Source: Peribacillus frigoritolerans (lineage in GTDB: Bacteria > Bacillota > Bacilli > Bacillales > DSM-1321). Taken from it: a stretch of DNA of 64,000 nt. Every line of letters begins with the position of its first letter. The stretch's first letter is position 1. The stretch lies in contig JAUPFL010000002.1 in assembly GCA_030562215.1 (NCBI GenBank), positions 930,001 through 994,000 of the forward strand. The letters are read 5' to 3'. A program made the position numbers and the translations under genes. The notes under the pieces were generated by a model that was given only the letters and a program-made list of their open reading frames with translations, had not been told where the DNA came from and did not search any database. Of this stretch, positions 1-8,682 are shown in pieces.

Positions 1-1
1 T

Positions 2-400
2 TCAAGCTTCGAAGAACGGATGGAAGCGGCACGTAAAGTGGCAGGTGCCGGATATCCCCTGGGTTTTATCGTTGCTCCAATATACCGTCATGAAGAATGG
101 AAGGAGGGCTACCATGAATTATTCGAACGGTTGAGTGAGGCTTTAAAAGGGGTGGATATCCCTGACTTGACTTTCGAATTAATCCAGCATCGGTTTACTG
201 GTCCAGCAAAAAAAGTGATTCAAAAAAACTACCCGAAAACAAAATTGGAACTGGATGAAACGAAGCGTAAATATAAATGGGGCCGATATGGAATTGGTAA
301 ATATGTTTATCAAAAAGAAGAAGCCGCAGAACTGGAAACGACCATTCGTGGGTATATTGCGGAATTCTTCCCGAAAGCGGAAATTCAGTATTTTACCTGA
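2..400 (+). CDS. splB: Spore photoproduct lyase, C-terminal part (5' truncated)
   Basis: Only the last 132 codons lie in the window; the reading frame is open back to base 2. SplB is the radical-SAM enzyme that repairs the thymine dimer spore photoproduct during germination. The end of the protein, with the segment KWGRYGIGKYVY and a terminal acidic-aromatic tail (AEIQYFT), matches what I recall of the B. subtilis SplB C-terminus. The CxxxCxxC cluster that defines the family would be upstream of the window, so the catalytic core cannot be checked. The next gene starts 84 bp downstream on the same strand. Confidence 0.88.
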   Translation, partial: SSFEERMEAARKVAGAGYPLGFIVAPIYRHEEWKEGYHELFERLSEALKGVDIPDLTFELIQHRFTGPAKKVIQKNYPKTKLELDETKRKYKWGRYGIGKYVYQKEEAAELETTIRGYIAEFFPKAEIQYFT

Positions 401-484
401 ATCAAGGCAAATTCTTCTTAAAACTGTCATAAATCGCTCTAATCCTGCTTAGAAATGTAAAGACCGGATTAGGGGAGGGCAGCT

Positions 485-1312
485 ATGATTATTGACGGCG
501 TTTTTTCCGGAGGCGGGATTAAAGGCTATGGTTTAGTGGGAGCCCTGCAGGAATTAGAAGAAAAGGGATTTGTATTCCATCGAACAGCAGGTACGAGTGC
601 AGGATCCATCATTGCAGCTTTCGTAGCAGCTGGGTACACGGGAAAAGAAATGGAAAAGCTTTTTCTTGATATAGATTTAAGCGGCCTGCTGGATAAAAGG
701 CGTGGTCTTTTGCCTATCCCATTTGCCAAATGGCTCCTTTTATACTGGAAACTGGGCCTTTATAAAGGCAACGCTTTGGAAGCCTGGGTCGCCGGTAAAC
801 TTGCCGAAAGGAATGTAATCACCTTTAAGGATGTTCGACCGAAATCACTACGTATCATAACCTCTGACATTTCAAATGGGAAATTGGTCGTACTGCCTGA
901 TGATTTACCGAATTATGGAATAGATCCGGGCGCTTTTCCAGTGGCAAAGGCAGTAAGAATGAGTTGTAGCATTCCTTATTTCTTTGAGCCAGTCAAACTT
1001 AATGTCGGAAAAAGCAAGTTCCTTTTTGTTGATGGAGGTGTGTTAAGCAATTTTCCAATGTGGTTATTCAATTCAGATCATGTAAGAAAGGAAAGACCGG
1101 TCATTGGCTTGCGGTTAAGCGTCGATGAGATATGGAAACCGCATGAGGTGGATAATGCGGTTGAATTGTTCTCCGCACTATTCAAAACGATGAAAGATGC
1201 CCACGATGCACGGTATATTTCCAAGAAACACGTCCATAACATTGTATTTATCCCGATGAAGGGTATTTCTGCAATGGATTTCAACCTGAATGATGAAAAA
1301 AGGGTGAATTGA
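485..1312 (+). CDS. yqhO: Patatin-like phospholipase family protein (YqhO), C-terminus frameshifted
   Basis: Predicted serine lipid acyl hydrolase of the patatin family. The oxyanion motif GGGIKG is at residues 9-14, the nucleophile elbow GTSAG at 36-40 (Ser38), and the catalytic Asp in the DGG motif near residue 183, so the Ser-Asp dyad is complete. The ATG follows aggggagggcagct, a good ribosome binding site. The open frame stops at 1312, but the frames beyond it encode a plausible continuation (ELINRG, then KEFLKNW-TY) reached by one base change in the A run at 1296-1301 and another near 1350, giving a stop at about 1364 just before the shared terminator. Its natural substrate is unknown. 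Confidence 0.85.
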   Translation: MIIDGVFSGGGIKGYGLVGALQELEEKGFVFHRTAGTSAGSIIAAFVAAGYTGKEMEKLFLDIDLSGLLDKRRGLLPIPFAKWLLLYWKLGLYKGNALEAWVAGKLAERNVITFKDVRPKSLRIITSDISNGKLVVLPDDLPNYGIDPGAFPVAKAVRMSCSIPYFFEPVKLNVGKSKFLFVDGGVLSNFPMWLFNSDHVRKERPVIGLRLSVDEIWKPHEVDNAVELFSALFKTMKDAHDARYISKKHVHNIVFIPMKGISAMDFNLNDEKRVN

Positions 1313-1362
1313 TCAATAGGGGCAGGCAGTGCACGAAAGAATTCCTTAAAAATGGACTTATT

Positions 1363-1396
1363 AAAAATCGGGCTCTTAAAAAGAAGCCCGATTTTT
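1363..1396. terminator. Bidirectional terminator between yqhO and yqhP
   Basis: Inverted repeat aaaaatcgggct/agcccgattttt with a short loop, flanked by A and T runs on both sides. It sits between convergent yqhO and yqhP and could stop transcription from either direction. Confidence 0.85.
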
Positions 1397-1399
1397 CTT

Positions 1400-1758
1400 T
1401 TATTCTTTTTCCCTTCGATGACGGTTAAGTGACTATCCGTTTTCTTTCTCCATTTTATTTTCTTTGATGATTTTGCTGCAGAGAAGCTAGCCACATTATC
1501 TTTTTTCGAAGTTCGGTTTTTTAGCCTTTTTTTCGATTGGCGGGCAGCCTTTCGGAATGCTTGCTGCTCTTTTTTAACTGGTTTTCCCTTTGTTAATCCG
1601 GTATAAATCATATAAATAATCCCTGCGACAATGGCTATTATGAGGATGTTTCTAAAAAAGCCAATCGGGTCATTAAATAGTCGGCTCAATAGTCCGAGGA
1701 CTCCGAGGGCGATGATTCCGTATATCATGAAAGATATGAAACGTTTCAACAAAGACAC
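1400..1758 (-). CDS. yqhP: YqhP-like small membrane protein
   Basis: Small uncharacterised protein with two hydrophobic segments at about residues 7-25 and 36-53, followed by a very basic tail (repeated KK, SKK, RKK). Position between yqhO and yqhQ matches yqhP of B. subtilis. The uninterrupted frame actually runs on to 1078, antisense to yqhO and straight through the terminator, which is unlikely; a single A missing from the run at 1405-1410 would give a TAA at 1400-1402, immediately before the terminator. I therefore end the gene there, as inference. Function unknown. Confidence 0.65.
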
Positions 1759-1886
1759 CTCCTTAAGAGCATCATAAGCATTTTTAGCTTATTTTAAACA
1801 TTCTTCATGTAAAATATTTGAAAAAAATGAAGACCATTCATTTAGTTAGTATATGATTTTCCATCATCAAAATGTGTATAGATGTT

Positions 1887-2836
1887 TTACACAATTACAT
1901 CCGATTCTAAACCTTTTTCGGTCTCTTTTTCCATCCTCAACAGTTCTTGGAATGAGGCCAATGCGACTTCGACTTGATCATCGGTAGGGGCTTTGGTTGT
2001 CAATAACTGAAGCCAAAGGCCGGGATAGCCAAGGTATCGCAGGATGGGAATATCCCTTACTTTGTTGGTCAACTGCAATACTTCGAATGCTATGCCAAGC
2101 ACGACGGGGATAAGCAAAATGCGATCCACGACACGGAGCCATAATGGATCGGTCGGAACAATCATATAGACGAACATACCTACAATGACTGTAAATAAAA
2201 TAAAGCTGCTGCCACAGCGATAATGAAGGCGTGAACTTTCCTGCACGTTTGCAACCGTCAATTCTTTTCCGCTTTCAAAGCAATTGATCACCTTATGCTC
2301 TGCTCCGTGATACTGAAAGACCCGCTTGATCAAAGGCGTCATGGATACTGCGTAAATGTATACCAGCAATAATATCAACTTGAACAAGCTTTCCATTAAA
2401 ACCTGGGCCATATGGCCGCTGAAGATGGGTCTTGTCAATTCGGCAAGAAAGACTGGAATCAAAGTGAAAAGCAGCTTCCCGAATAGGAAGGAAAGAACAC
2501 CGATTACGGCAACTCCAAGCCATACACTTATTTTAGAAGATTCTTTCGTTTCTTTTTTCTCTTCCTGCTTTTCCCCGTCTTCTTCTTCATACTGTTCAGT
2601 TGAAAAGTTAAGATGTTTCGAACCGGTGGCACTTGACTGTACAAGTGATACGATACCCCGTAGAAAAGGTATTTTTTTATGCGGTTTACAACAGGTTTCG
2701 ATTCACGCGGCAGATGATAATATACAATCGTCGAATCTTTGCGGCGTACCGCAGTGACTGTGTGATGTTTGCCACCGAACATGACGCCTTCCACCACAGC
2801 CTGCCCTCCATAAACGGGTTTTTGAACCTCAGACAT
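1887..2836 (-). CDS. yqhQ: YqhQ, DUF1385 membrane protein (one frameshift)
   Basis: DUF1385 protein of about 316 residues once restored, the usual family length. The N-terminal part (KPVYGGQAVVEGVMFGG) carries the family's conserved GGQAVVEGVM-type motif; later come HGAEHKVINCFE and SSRLHYRCGSSF, both typical, and several membrane helices. The frame breaks in the T7 run at 2672-2678 (an A run on the coding strand): the first frame continues as a non-homologous Lys-rich tail to 2528, while the other frame reads smoothly from IPFLRGIVSL into the rest. The role is unknown. yqhP lies 128 bp downstream on the same strand. Confidence 0.85.
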
Positions 2837-3170
2837 TTCTACACCAACCTAATAGTTATTCACGTAGCTCTCTCAAGGGTGCTAACATGTGTATTATCAA
2901 GCATTACAAGGGTTTAAAAGGCGGTCCTCCAATATAGAATGGAAGCAATACCCCTGCAATTACTTTATGAATGTTGAACTACAGGAACGTATTATCCTGT
3001 GTACATTATAAATTTCAACAGAGGATGGGTATTTTCCTCTGAAAAAAGCAGATTATTTATGATTTAATCATACAGAATAATTCAAAAAACCTCTAGTGAT
3101 TCTCCTCCCTAACAATAAAAAAAATAGTTCTATTTAACAAAGGGCATACTACGTAGCGGAGGTGTTTGAT
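2837..3170. other. Divergent intergenic region yqhQ/yqhR
   Basis: AT-rich spacer between divergently transcribed yqhQ and yqhR that should hold both promoters. I could not assign -35/-10 pairs confidently. A ggaggag sequence on the minus strand near 3105 has no open frame behind it. I see no gene here. Confidence 0.5.
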
Positions 3171-3680
3171 ATGTCTTCTAATGAAAATGGACAAATTCAA
3201 CAGGAATATCAAAGCATGTTAATCTACAATGTACTTGCTGTCGGTTTTGTAGGGGGCTTTAGCCAGTTTTATCGGAATCTTCGCCCATTATGTTAACTTT
3301 ATGGATTTTAGCCCAAAATTCATATTAACTTCGTGGTCCAATATGACCTGGATCGATCATTGGCTCGGTACGGTAATGACCATGATTGTATTCGGAATTC
3401 TATCCGTGGGGATCGCTTTCATATACTATAGTCTTTTTAAAAGGATGAAGGGTATTTTTCCGGGTATTTTTTAGGAGTGGTTTGCTGGGCTTTGCTGGTA
3501 TTTGTCCTGAAACCGATGTTCATCGATTTGCCAACCTTTACTAAAATGTCCGCAAATACGGTTATGACAAGTGTATGCATTTTTATTATATACGGTCTTT
3601 TTGTAGGGTTTTCCATATCATACGATCATCAGGAATATATACGTCAAAAAAACAAGGCCGAAAAGCAATCGGAAAGCTGA
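3171..3680 (+). CDS. yqhR: YqhR-type membrane protein (two frameshifts)
   Basis: Integral membrane protein of about 169 residues when restored. The ATG at 3171 follows gcggaggtg. Pieces in successive frames are MSSNENGQIQQEYQ...AVGFVGG, then ASFIGIFAHYVNF...YYSLFKRMKGIF, then GVVCWALLVFVLKP...YGLFVGFSISYDHQ, together giving four hydrophobic segments. The breaks lie near 3263 (an extra T in ttt) and near 3466 (a missing G). The layout and tail resemble YqhR of B. subtilis, whose function is not established. Position directly ahead of aroQ also matches. Confidence 0.75.
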
Positions 3681-3774
3681 TTGCTACTTGGTTGTAAAAA
3701 AGTAGTAAGACAATTTGTAATTATGATAGAATGTTCATGGAAAGCATTCTTTTAACATGAGCAGGTGTTTGATG

Positions 3775-4221
3775 ATGACAAAAATCTTACTAATCAATGG
3801 TCCGAATTTAAATCGCTTGGGGAAGCGGGAACCTGCGCATTATGGATCCTCGACGCTTGCGGATGTGGAAGCGCAATTAATGCAGCAAGCTCAAGGGTTA
3901 AATGTGGAATTAACCTCTTTTCAAACTAACCATGAAGGAGCGATTATCGACAAGCTCCATTGGTCAGAGGATCATGGGATCGACGGGATTATCATTAATC
4001 CTGGAGCTTTTACTCATTATAGCTATGCGATTCGTGATGCAATAGCCGGAATCGATGTTCCAGTGGTGGAAGTGCATATTTCGAACATCCATGCCCGTGA
4101 AAGCTTTCGGCATGAATCAGTGACCGCAGCGGTATCGGCGGGACAGATTGTCGGCTTGGGGATACACGGATATGAATTGGCGTTGCAGGCGATCACAAAG
4201 ATTGCAAAGGGGAGAAATTAA
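3775..4221 (+). CDS. aroQ: Type II 3-dehydroquinate dehydratase
   Basis: Catalyses dehydration of 3-dehydroquinate to 3-dehydroshikimate, third step of the shikimate pathway, as a cytoplasmic dodecamer. Visible motifs: NGPNLNRLG near the N-terminus, the lid with catalytic Tyr23 in REPAHYG, NPGAFTHYS in mid-protein, and VEVHISNIHARESFRHES with the catalytic His. At 148 residues it has family length. ATGs occur at 3772 and 3775, and an upstream in-frame ATG at 3757; the gcaggtg site at 3761-3767 fits 3772/3775. The gene ends directly against the ATG of pepP, suggesting translational coupling. Confidence 0.95.
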   Translation: MTKILLINGPNLNRLGKREPAHYGSSTLADVEAQLMQQAQGLNVELTSFQTNHEGAIIDKLHWSEDHGIDGIIINPGAFTHYSYAIRDAIAGIDVPVVEVHISNIHARESFRHESVTAAVSAGQIVGLGIHGYELALQAITKIAKGRN

Positions 4222-5283
4222 ATGGATAAACTAATGCGCTTAAGAGCCTCAATGGAAAAGGTGGGCATTGATGGTTTATTGATCACCAGTACATATAACC
4301 GCCGATACATGACCAACTTCACGGGAAGTGCAGGCGTTGTCCTTATTTCCCAAAAAGAAGCTAAATTCATCACTGATTTCAGATACGTGGAACAAGCGGG
4401 CAAGCAGGCACCGGACTATGAAATCGTTCAACACAAAGGAACCATCAGCGAAGAAGTCGGCAAGCAGGCTAAAGCGATGAATATCGGCAAGCTGGGCTTT
4501 GAGCAAGAGCACCTGACTTATGCTACATATAAAGCATATGAAGCGGCCATTGATGGTCAACTTTTGCCGGTGTCGGGGGTTATTGAGAATTTACGCTTGA
4601 TAAAGACTTCATCAGAGATTAAGATATTAAAGGAAGCGGCTGCTATTGCTGATGCTGCGTTTACACATATTCTCGATTTCCTGCGTCCAGGGATCTCGGA
4701 ACTGGATGTATCCAATGAACTTGAATTCTTCATGAGGAAACAAGGGGCAACTTCTTCTTCCTTCGATATTATTGTAGCATCAGGCATAAGGTCCGCACTT
4801 CCGCATGGAGTGGCTACGGATAAAATCATCGAAAAAGGCGATTTTGTCACATTGGATTACGGGGCATATTATAATGGGTATGTGTCTGACATCACTCGGA
4901 CATTAGCGGTTGGCAAGCCAAGTGAAGAACTTATTAATATTTATGACATTGTTTTAGAAGCTCAACTGAGAGGAATGGCTGGGATCAAACCCGGTATGAC
5001 TGGCAGGGAAGCGGATGCACTAACTCGTAATCTAATTGAAGAAAAAGGATATGGGCAGTATTTTGGACATTCGACCGGACATGGAATCGGTCTTGAAGTT
5101 CATGAAGGTCCAGCATTATCCTTTAGGTCTGATATCATTTTAGAACCAGGTATGGCCGTTACCGTTGAACCGGGCATTTATTTACCGGGGGTAGGCGGAG
5201 TGCGGATTGAAGATGATACGATCGTTACAATTGACGGTAACGAAGCACTTACTCATTCAACCAAAGAGTTAATCATTCTGTAA
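4222..5283 (+). CDS. pepP: M24 family Xaa-Pro aminopeptidase
   Basis: Dimetal aminopeptidase that removes N-terminal residues ahead of proline; B. subtilis YqhT/PapA type. An N-terminal creatinase-like domain (about 1-125) precedes the pita-bread fold. Metal ligands are visible: Asp in LDYGAYYNGYVSDITRT (two Asp), His in GHSTGHGIGLEVHE, Glu in TVEPGIY and the final Glu in GVRIEDD. Length 353 is normal. The start codon immediately follows the aroQ stop, and efp follows after 26 bp, as in other Bacilli, so aroQ-pepP-efp are probably cotranscribed. Confidence 0.95.
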   Translation: MDKLMRLRASMEKVGIDGLLITSTYNRRYMTNFTGSAGVVLISQKEAKFITDFRYVEQAGKQAPDYEIVQHKGTISEEVGKQAKAMNIGKLGFEQEHLTYATYKAYEAAIDGQLLPVSGVIENLRLIKTSSEIKILKEAAAIADAAFTHILDFLRPGISELDVSNELEFFMRKQGATSSSFDIIVASGIRSALPHGVATDKIIEKGDFVTLDYGAYYNGYVSDITRTLAVGKPSEELINIYDIVLEAQLRGMAGIKPGMTGREADALTRNLIEEKGYGQYFGHSTGHGIGLEVHEGPALSFRSDIILEPGMAVTVEPGIYLPGVGGVRIEDDTIVTIDGNEALTHSTKELIIL

Positions 5284-5309
5284 ACATGTACATGTAGGAG
5301 GACAATTTT

Positions 5310-5867
5310 ATGATTTCTGTAAACGATTTTCGCACGGGTGTTACGATTGAAGTAGATAATGGAATTTGGCAGGTTATCGAGTTCCAACACGTTAAACCTG
5401 GTAAAGGTGCAGCTTTTGTACGTTCTAAACTTCGTAACCTTCGTACGGGTTCAATCCAAGAGAAAACATTCCGTGCTGGTGAAAAAGTTGCTAAAGCACA
5501 TATCGAAAACCGCAAGATGCAGTATCTTTATGCAAGTGGAGATAGCCATGTATTCATGGATAACGAAACGTATGACCAAATCGAGCTGCCGGCTTCAAGC
5601 ATTGAACGTGAACTTAAGTTCCTTAAGGAAAATATGGAAGTACATATCATGACTTTCCAAGCGGAAACACTTGGTGTCGAGCTTCCAAACACAGTGGAAC
5701 TTGAAGTGGCGGAGACTGAGCCGGGGATTAAAGGCGATACATCTTCAGGCGGCACGAAAACAGCCGTACTTGAGACGGGCCTTTCGGTTCAAGTTCCATT
5801 CTTCATCAACCAAGGTGATAAACTATTGATCAATACAAGTGAAGGTTCTTACGTATCACGTGCATAA
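5310..5867 (+). CDS. efp: Elongation factor P
   Basis: EF-P binds stalled ribosomes between P and E sites and relieves stalling at polyproline. The protein has the standard 185 residues and three beta-barrel domains. The loop [11 protein letters not shown] places Lys32 at the tip of domain I; in B. subtilis this lysine carries a 5-aminopentanol modification, and nothing here argues against that. The C-terminal signature [11 protein letters not shown]...VPFFINQGD is intact. A strong gtaggagg site precedes the ATG. Confidence 0.97.
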   Translation: MISVNDFRTGVTIEVDNGIWQVIEFQHVKPGKGAAFVRSKLRNLRTGSIQEKTFRAGEKVAKAHIENRKMQYLYASGDSHVFMDNETYDQIELPASSIERELKFLKENMEVHIMTFQAETLGVELPNTVELEVAETEPGIKGDTSSGGTKTAVLETGLSVQVPFFINQGDKLLINTSEGSYVSRA

Positions 5868-5878
5868 ATGAAAGAAGG

Positions 5879-5898
5879 CCGAGATTAATTTCTCGGTC
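5879..5898. repeat. 18-20 bp palindrome, first copy
   Basis: The palindrome ccgagattaatttctcgg lies just after the efp stop. The same 18 bases recur at 6430-6447, where a T run follows and makes a terminator. The first copy lacks a T run. Together they bracket the anomalous efp-spoIIIAA spacer. Confidence 0.75.
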
Positions 5899-5911
5899 AC
5901 GAATTGTAGAC

Positions 5912-5950
5912 AAAAAGGTTTCGGGATGGTCTCATTCCGAAACCTTTTTG
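5912..5950. terminator. Terminator-like hairpin with conserved loop
   Basis: Stem aaaaaggtttcgg/ccgaaaccttttt around gatggtctcatt. It has T runs in both directions, so it may end efp transcription or the possible minus-strand gene beside it. A hairpin with the same loop (ggtctcat) occurs at 43432-43455. Confidence 0.75.
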
Positions 5951-6153
5951 ATTTTTTATTGGATTAGACTTCGGATGACCCAGATGATCTGCTTCTTCCA
6001 TATATTCTTGCCAAATATGGAGTGTCACCACTTTCTGATGGCCATTTACTTTCTGTACACTGTCATAAAAAAGAACGAGTCGCACAAATGGATTTGGATG
6101 ATTGTACACACGATAGCCCTCTTTATTTGTTGTTGCGTACTTTAAATCTTCAT
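5951..6153 (-). CDS. Possible small hypothetical protein, frame disturbed
   Basis: On the minus strand this stretch reads EDLKYATTNKEGYRVYNHP, NPFVRLVLFYDSVQKVNG, HQKVVTLHIWQEYMEEAD, HLGHPKSNPIKN, which looks like real protein (balanced composition, WQEYMEEAD and NP motifs) rather than a shadow. An ATG at 6151-6153 would join it with one base changed, and the stop would fall before the hairpin at 5912-5950 with one more; as it stands the frame runs through that hairpin. No ribosome binding site is evident. I do not recognise the family. It may be a gene remnant in this repeat-rich spacer. Confidence 0.4.
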
Positions 6154-6317
6154 TTTACAAGCTAGCCACAGCAGTGGTCTAAAGTAATCATTTCAAGCTG
6201 ATCTCGCTGAATAGAATCATGTTTAAAAAGGATCCTTATCACCTCAATTTTTAATAATTCTAATTTAAAACAATAAAGACTTTAGGTAAAAGGGTTCTAT
6301 CTAAAAGTTAAAACAAA

Positions 6318-6399
6318 GTTGATTGGAGCAGGTGTGCGAGATTACTGCGCGGAAAGCGAGTGCCTGGAGTGGAACCCTCACTGGATTTCTGAAATCAAC
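6318..6399. repeat. Shortened copy of intergenic REP/MITE-like repeat
   Basis: Starts gttgattggagca and ends gaaatcaac, forming terminal inverted repeats gttgatt/aatcaac, with the internal signature ggaaagcgagtgcctggag. This resembles the common Bacillus intergenic repeat whose full form has a central cctgcggg.. region; here the centre seems deleted. Related full-size copies are at 43470-43664 and 43693-43885. Confidence 0.6.
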
Positions 6400-6427
6400 T
6401 GCAACTTTTCTTAAATAAAGGACTGTA

Positions 6428-6457
6428 GACCGAGATTAATTTCTCGGTCTTTTTTTG
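6428..6457 (+). terminator. Terminator with second copy of the ccgagatt palindrome
   Basis: gaccgagatt/aatttctcggtc hairpin followed by seven Ts. Identical in its 18-base core to the palindrome after efp (5879-5898), so it may be the original efp terminator displaced by an insertion. Confidence 0.8.
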
Positions 6458-6517
6458 GTTTTTTTGATCAAGGAAGATATGAAAAATCAATAATAAGTCT
6501 GTTTCTTTAATAGCCTG

Positions 6518-6546
6518 TCATCTTTATGGGCTTGTCGGCATATATT
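6518..6546 (+). promoter_or_regulatory. Candidate sigma-E promoter of the spoIIIA operon
   Basis: tcatct at 6518-6523 and catatatt at 6539-6546, 15 bp apart, resemble the sigma-E consensus (tcATAtT / CATACAaT). The position 35 bp before spoIIIAA agrees with the known sigma-E control of this operon in B. subtilis. Match is by eye. Confidence 0.5.
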
Positions 6547-6581
6547 TTATTGAAAGTGGTGTATACAGGAGGATTGTCAAA

Positions 6582-7498
6582 ATGGAAACGATTCTTTCTT
6601 TTTTACCGAAAAGATTATACGAGCAACTCCGGGGTATGACACCGATGATGATCGAAAAGATGGAAGAGCTGCGAATTCGGGTTGGAAGGCCGCTTGAGGT
6701 CATTGTAGGAGGGGAACCATACTTCTTTTCCTATGAAGTGACCCATTCGGATGCAGATCAATTATTGAATCAGATAGGTCAATTTTCGTTATATACACTT
6801 GAGGAAGAATTAAAGCGAGGATATATAACCATAGCGGGCGGACATCGGGTGGGTCTTGCTGGCAAGGTGATTCTGGAAAATGGGTCGGTCAAAGCGATCA
6901 GGGATATTTCCTCGTTCAATATCCGGGTTGCACGTGAAAAAATAGGTGCAGCTGAACCTCTCACTTCATATTTATATGACGGGGAATGGCAGCATACAAT
7001 GTTGATCGGTGCTCCGCAAACGGGAAAAACGACCATATTACGTGATATTGCAAGAATGATATCCAGTGGTAATGAAAAACGCGGCATTGCCCCTCAAAAG
7101 GTGGGGATAGTGGACGAGCGTTCAGAAATTGCCGGATGTGTACATGGAGTGCCGCAGCTCGAATTTGGAACAAGGGTTGATGTGCTTGATGGATGTCCTA
7201 AAGCGGAAGGGATGATGATGATGATCCGTTCGATGTCCCCGGATGTATTGATCGTGGATGAAATAGGCCGCGCAGCGGATACGCAGGCTGTGCTGGAAGC
7301 CGTGAACGCAGGTATTAAACTCATGATAACCACGCATGGCCATACACTTGATGAAATCAAGAAGCGACCTTTATCGCCGAAATATTAAAGCAAAACATCT
7401 TTGAACGTTTTATTGAATTACAGAGAAGTAAATCCGGTAGGAGGAGCTACAAAGTCCTTGATGCAGCGGGGTTCCCGTTTTCTTGGGAGAAAGTGTGA
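6582..7498 (+). CDS. spoIIIAA: Stage III sporulation ATPase SpoIIIAA (one frameshift)
   Basis: Cytoplasmic secretion-type ATPase thought to power the SpoIIIA-SpoIIQ channel between mother cell and forespore. Walker A GAPQTGKTT is near residues 143-151 and Walker B DVLIVDEIGR near 222; TTHGHT follows. The frame is lost near 7360-7366 and the direct ORF stops at 7388, but the next frame continues FIAEILKQNIFERF...VLDAAGFPFSWEKV to a stop at 7498, giving about 305 residues, the family length. First gene of the complete spoIIIAA-AH operon. Confidence 0.93.
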
Positions 7499-7504
7499 AC
7501 CCGC

Positions 7505-8020
7505 ATGTTTAAGTTAATAGGGGCAGCGATAATTATGATTGCAACGACATGGGCAGGTTTTGAAGCAGCGAAAAAATTAAGTATGAGGCCTCGTCAACTG
7601 AGACAGCTGAAAGTCGCCATGCAATCACTTGAAGCTGAAATCATGTTCGGTCATACACCTTTGAAAGAAGCGGCAAGGAAACTTTCTAAACAGATGGCCA
7701 AACCTTTGTCCAGCTTTTTCGATACATTTGCAAATCGACTCGAGTCAGGTGAAACCACCGTCAAAGAAGCATGGGATGATAGTTTGAAGAAAATATGGCA
7801 ATCCCTTGCTTTAAAACAGGGAGAATTCGAGATTCTTTCACAGTTTGGGGAGACGCTTGGAAAAAGCGATAAATATCATCAGCAAAAGCAAATCATGCTA
7901 ACGATGGCACACTTGGAACGGGAAGAAACCGATGCACTCGACCGTCAGGGAAAATATGAAAAAATGATGAAAAGTCTTGGTTTTTTATCAGGGCTATTAT
8001 TGATCATCTTGCTGATGTAG
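7505..8020 (+). CDS. spoIIIAB: Stage III sporulation protein SpoIIIAB
   Basis: 171 residues, normal for SpoIIIAB. One N-terminal membrane helix (about 2-20) and one C-terminal hydrophobic segment (about 157-171) flank a basic, alpha-helical domain. It shares distant similarity with type II secretion GspF-like proteins and is part of the mother-cell channel complex. Starts 6 bp after the restored spoIIIAA stop, without a frameshift. Confidence 0.95.
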   Translation: MFKLIGAAIIMIATTWAGFEAAKKLSMRPRQLRQLKVAMQSLEAEIMFGHTPLKEAARKLSKQMAKPLSSFFDTFANRLESGETTVKEAWDDSLKKIWQSLALKQGEFEILSQFGETLGKSDKYHQQKQIMLTMAHLEREETDALDRQGKYEKMMKSLGFLSGLLLIILLM

Positions 8021-8041
8021 GAATATGTGGGAGGAATGAAA

Positions 8042-8245
8042 ATGGGCATTGATGTGGACATCATATTTAAAATTGCGGGTGTGGGGCTTGTTGTGGCATT
8101 TCTTCACACGATACTCGATCAGGTTGGGAAGAAAGAATATGCCCAGTGGGTGACACTTTTCGGATTTATCTATATTTTATTCATGGTTGCTTCTGTAGTA
8201 GAGGATTTATTTCAAAAAATTAAATCTGTATTTCTATTTCAGTAA
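8042..8245 (+). CDS. spoIIIAC: Stage III sporulation protein SpoIIIAC
   Basis: 67-residue membrane protein with two hydrophobic helices and the conserved FLHTILDQVGKKEYAQW segment between them. Start chosen at ATG 8042 (MGIDVDII) because gtgggagg lies 7 bp upstream; in-frame ATG 8036 and GTG 8027 are alternatives. Subunit of the SpoIIIA complex in the mother-cell-derived engulfing membrane. Confidence 0.93.
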   Translation: MGIDVDIIFKIAGVGLVVAFLHTILDQVGKKEYAQWVTLFGFIYILFMVASVVEDLFQKIKSVFLFQ

Positions 8246-8259
8246 GGGAGGGATTCGCG

Positions 8260-8649
8260 ATTGAAATCATAAAAATCGTGGCCATTGCCCTAGTTGCCAC
8301 CTTTTTGGCACTGATCGTCAAAGAGCAAAAACCAAATTTCGCATTTCTGCTCGTCGTTTTTGTAGGATGCTCCATTTTTCTTTTTTTAGCTGACAAAATA
8401 TACGAAATCATTTTAATGTTAGAAAAAATAGCAGTTAATGCGAATGTAAATACCGTGTATCTAGAAACCATTTTAAAAATAATCGGAATTGCCTATATTG
8501 CAGAATTCGCTTCTCAAATTACAAAAGATGCCGGGCAAGGTTCGCTCGCTTCCAAAATAGAATTGAGCGGAAAAATTTTGATTCTTGCCATGGCGATTCC
8601 GATTTTGACGGTCATTATCGAAACGATTTTACAGATGCTCCCAAGTTAA
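8260..8649 (+). CDS. spoIIIAD: Stage III sporulation protein SpoIIIAD
   Basis: About 129 residues with four hydrophobic segments; the run IVKEQKPNFAFLLVVFVGC and KDAGQGSLASKIELSGKI are family hallmarks. The start is unclear: homologous residues begin EIIKIVAIALVATF, for which the only in-frame initiation position with a ribosome site (aagggagg) is ATT at 8260. Either ATT is used or one G is missing from a TTG GAA start. A GTG at 8278 would cut six conserved residues. Membrane component of the SpoIIIA channel. Confidence 0.9.
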   Translation: MEIIKIVAIALVATFLALIVKEQKPNFAFLLVVFVGCSIFLFLADKIYEIILMLEKIAVNANVNTVYLETILKIIGIAYIAEFASQITKDAGQGSLASKIELSGKILILAMAIPILTVIIETILQMLPS

Positions 8650-8682
8650 TGGATTACTCCTACTAGTCAATGAGGTGAATGT

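Noticed and set aside
1078..1399. Extension of the yqhP frame antisense to yqhO
   Set aside because: It runs through the shared terminator and mirrors the yqhO coding strand; a one-base loss in the A run before 1400 explains it.
5948..6145. Plus-strand frame in the efp-spoIIIAA spacer
   Set aside because: Cys/Phe/Ile-rich shadow of the more protein-like minus-strand frame; no ribosome site.
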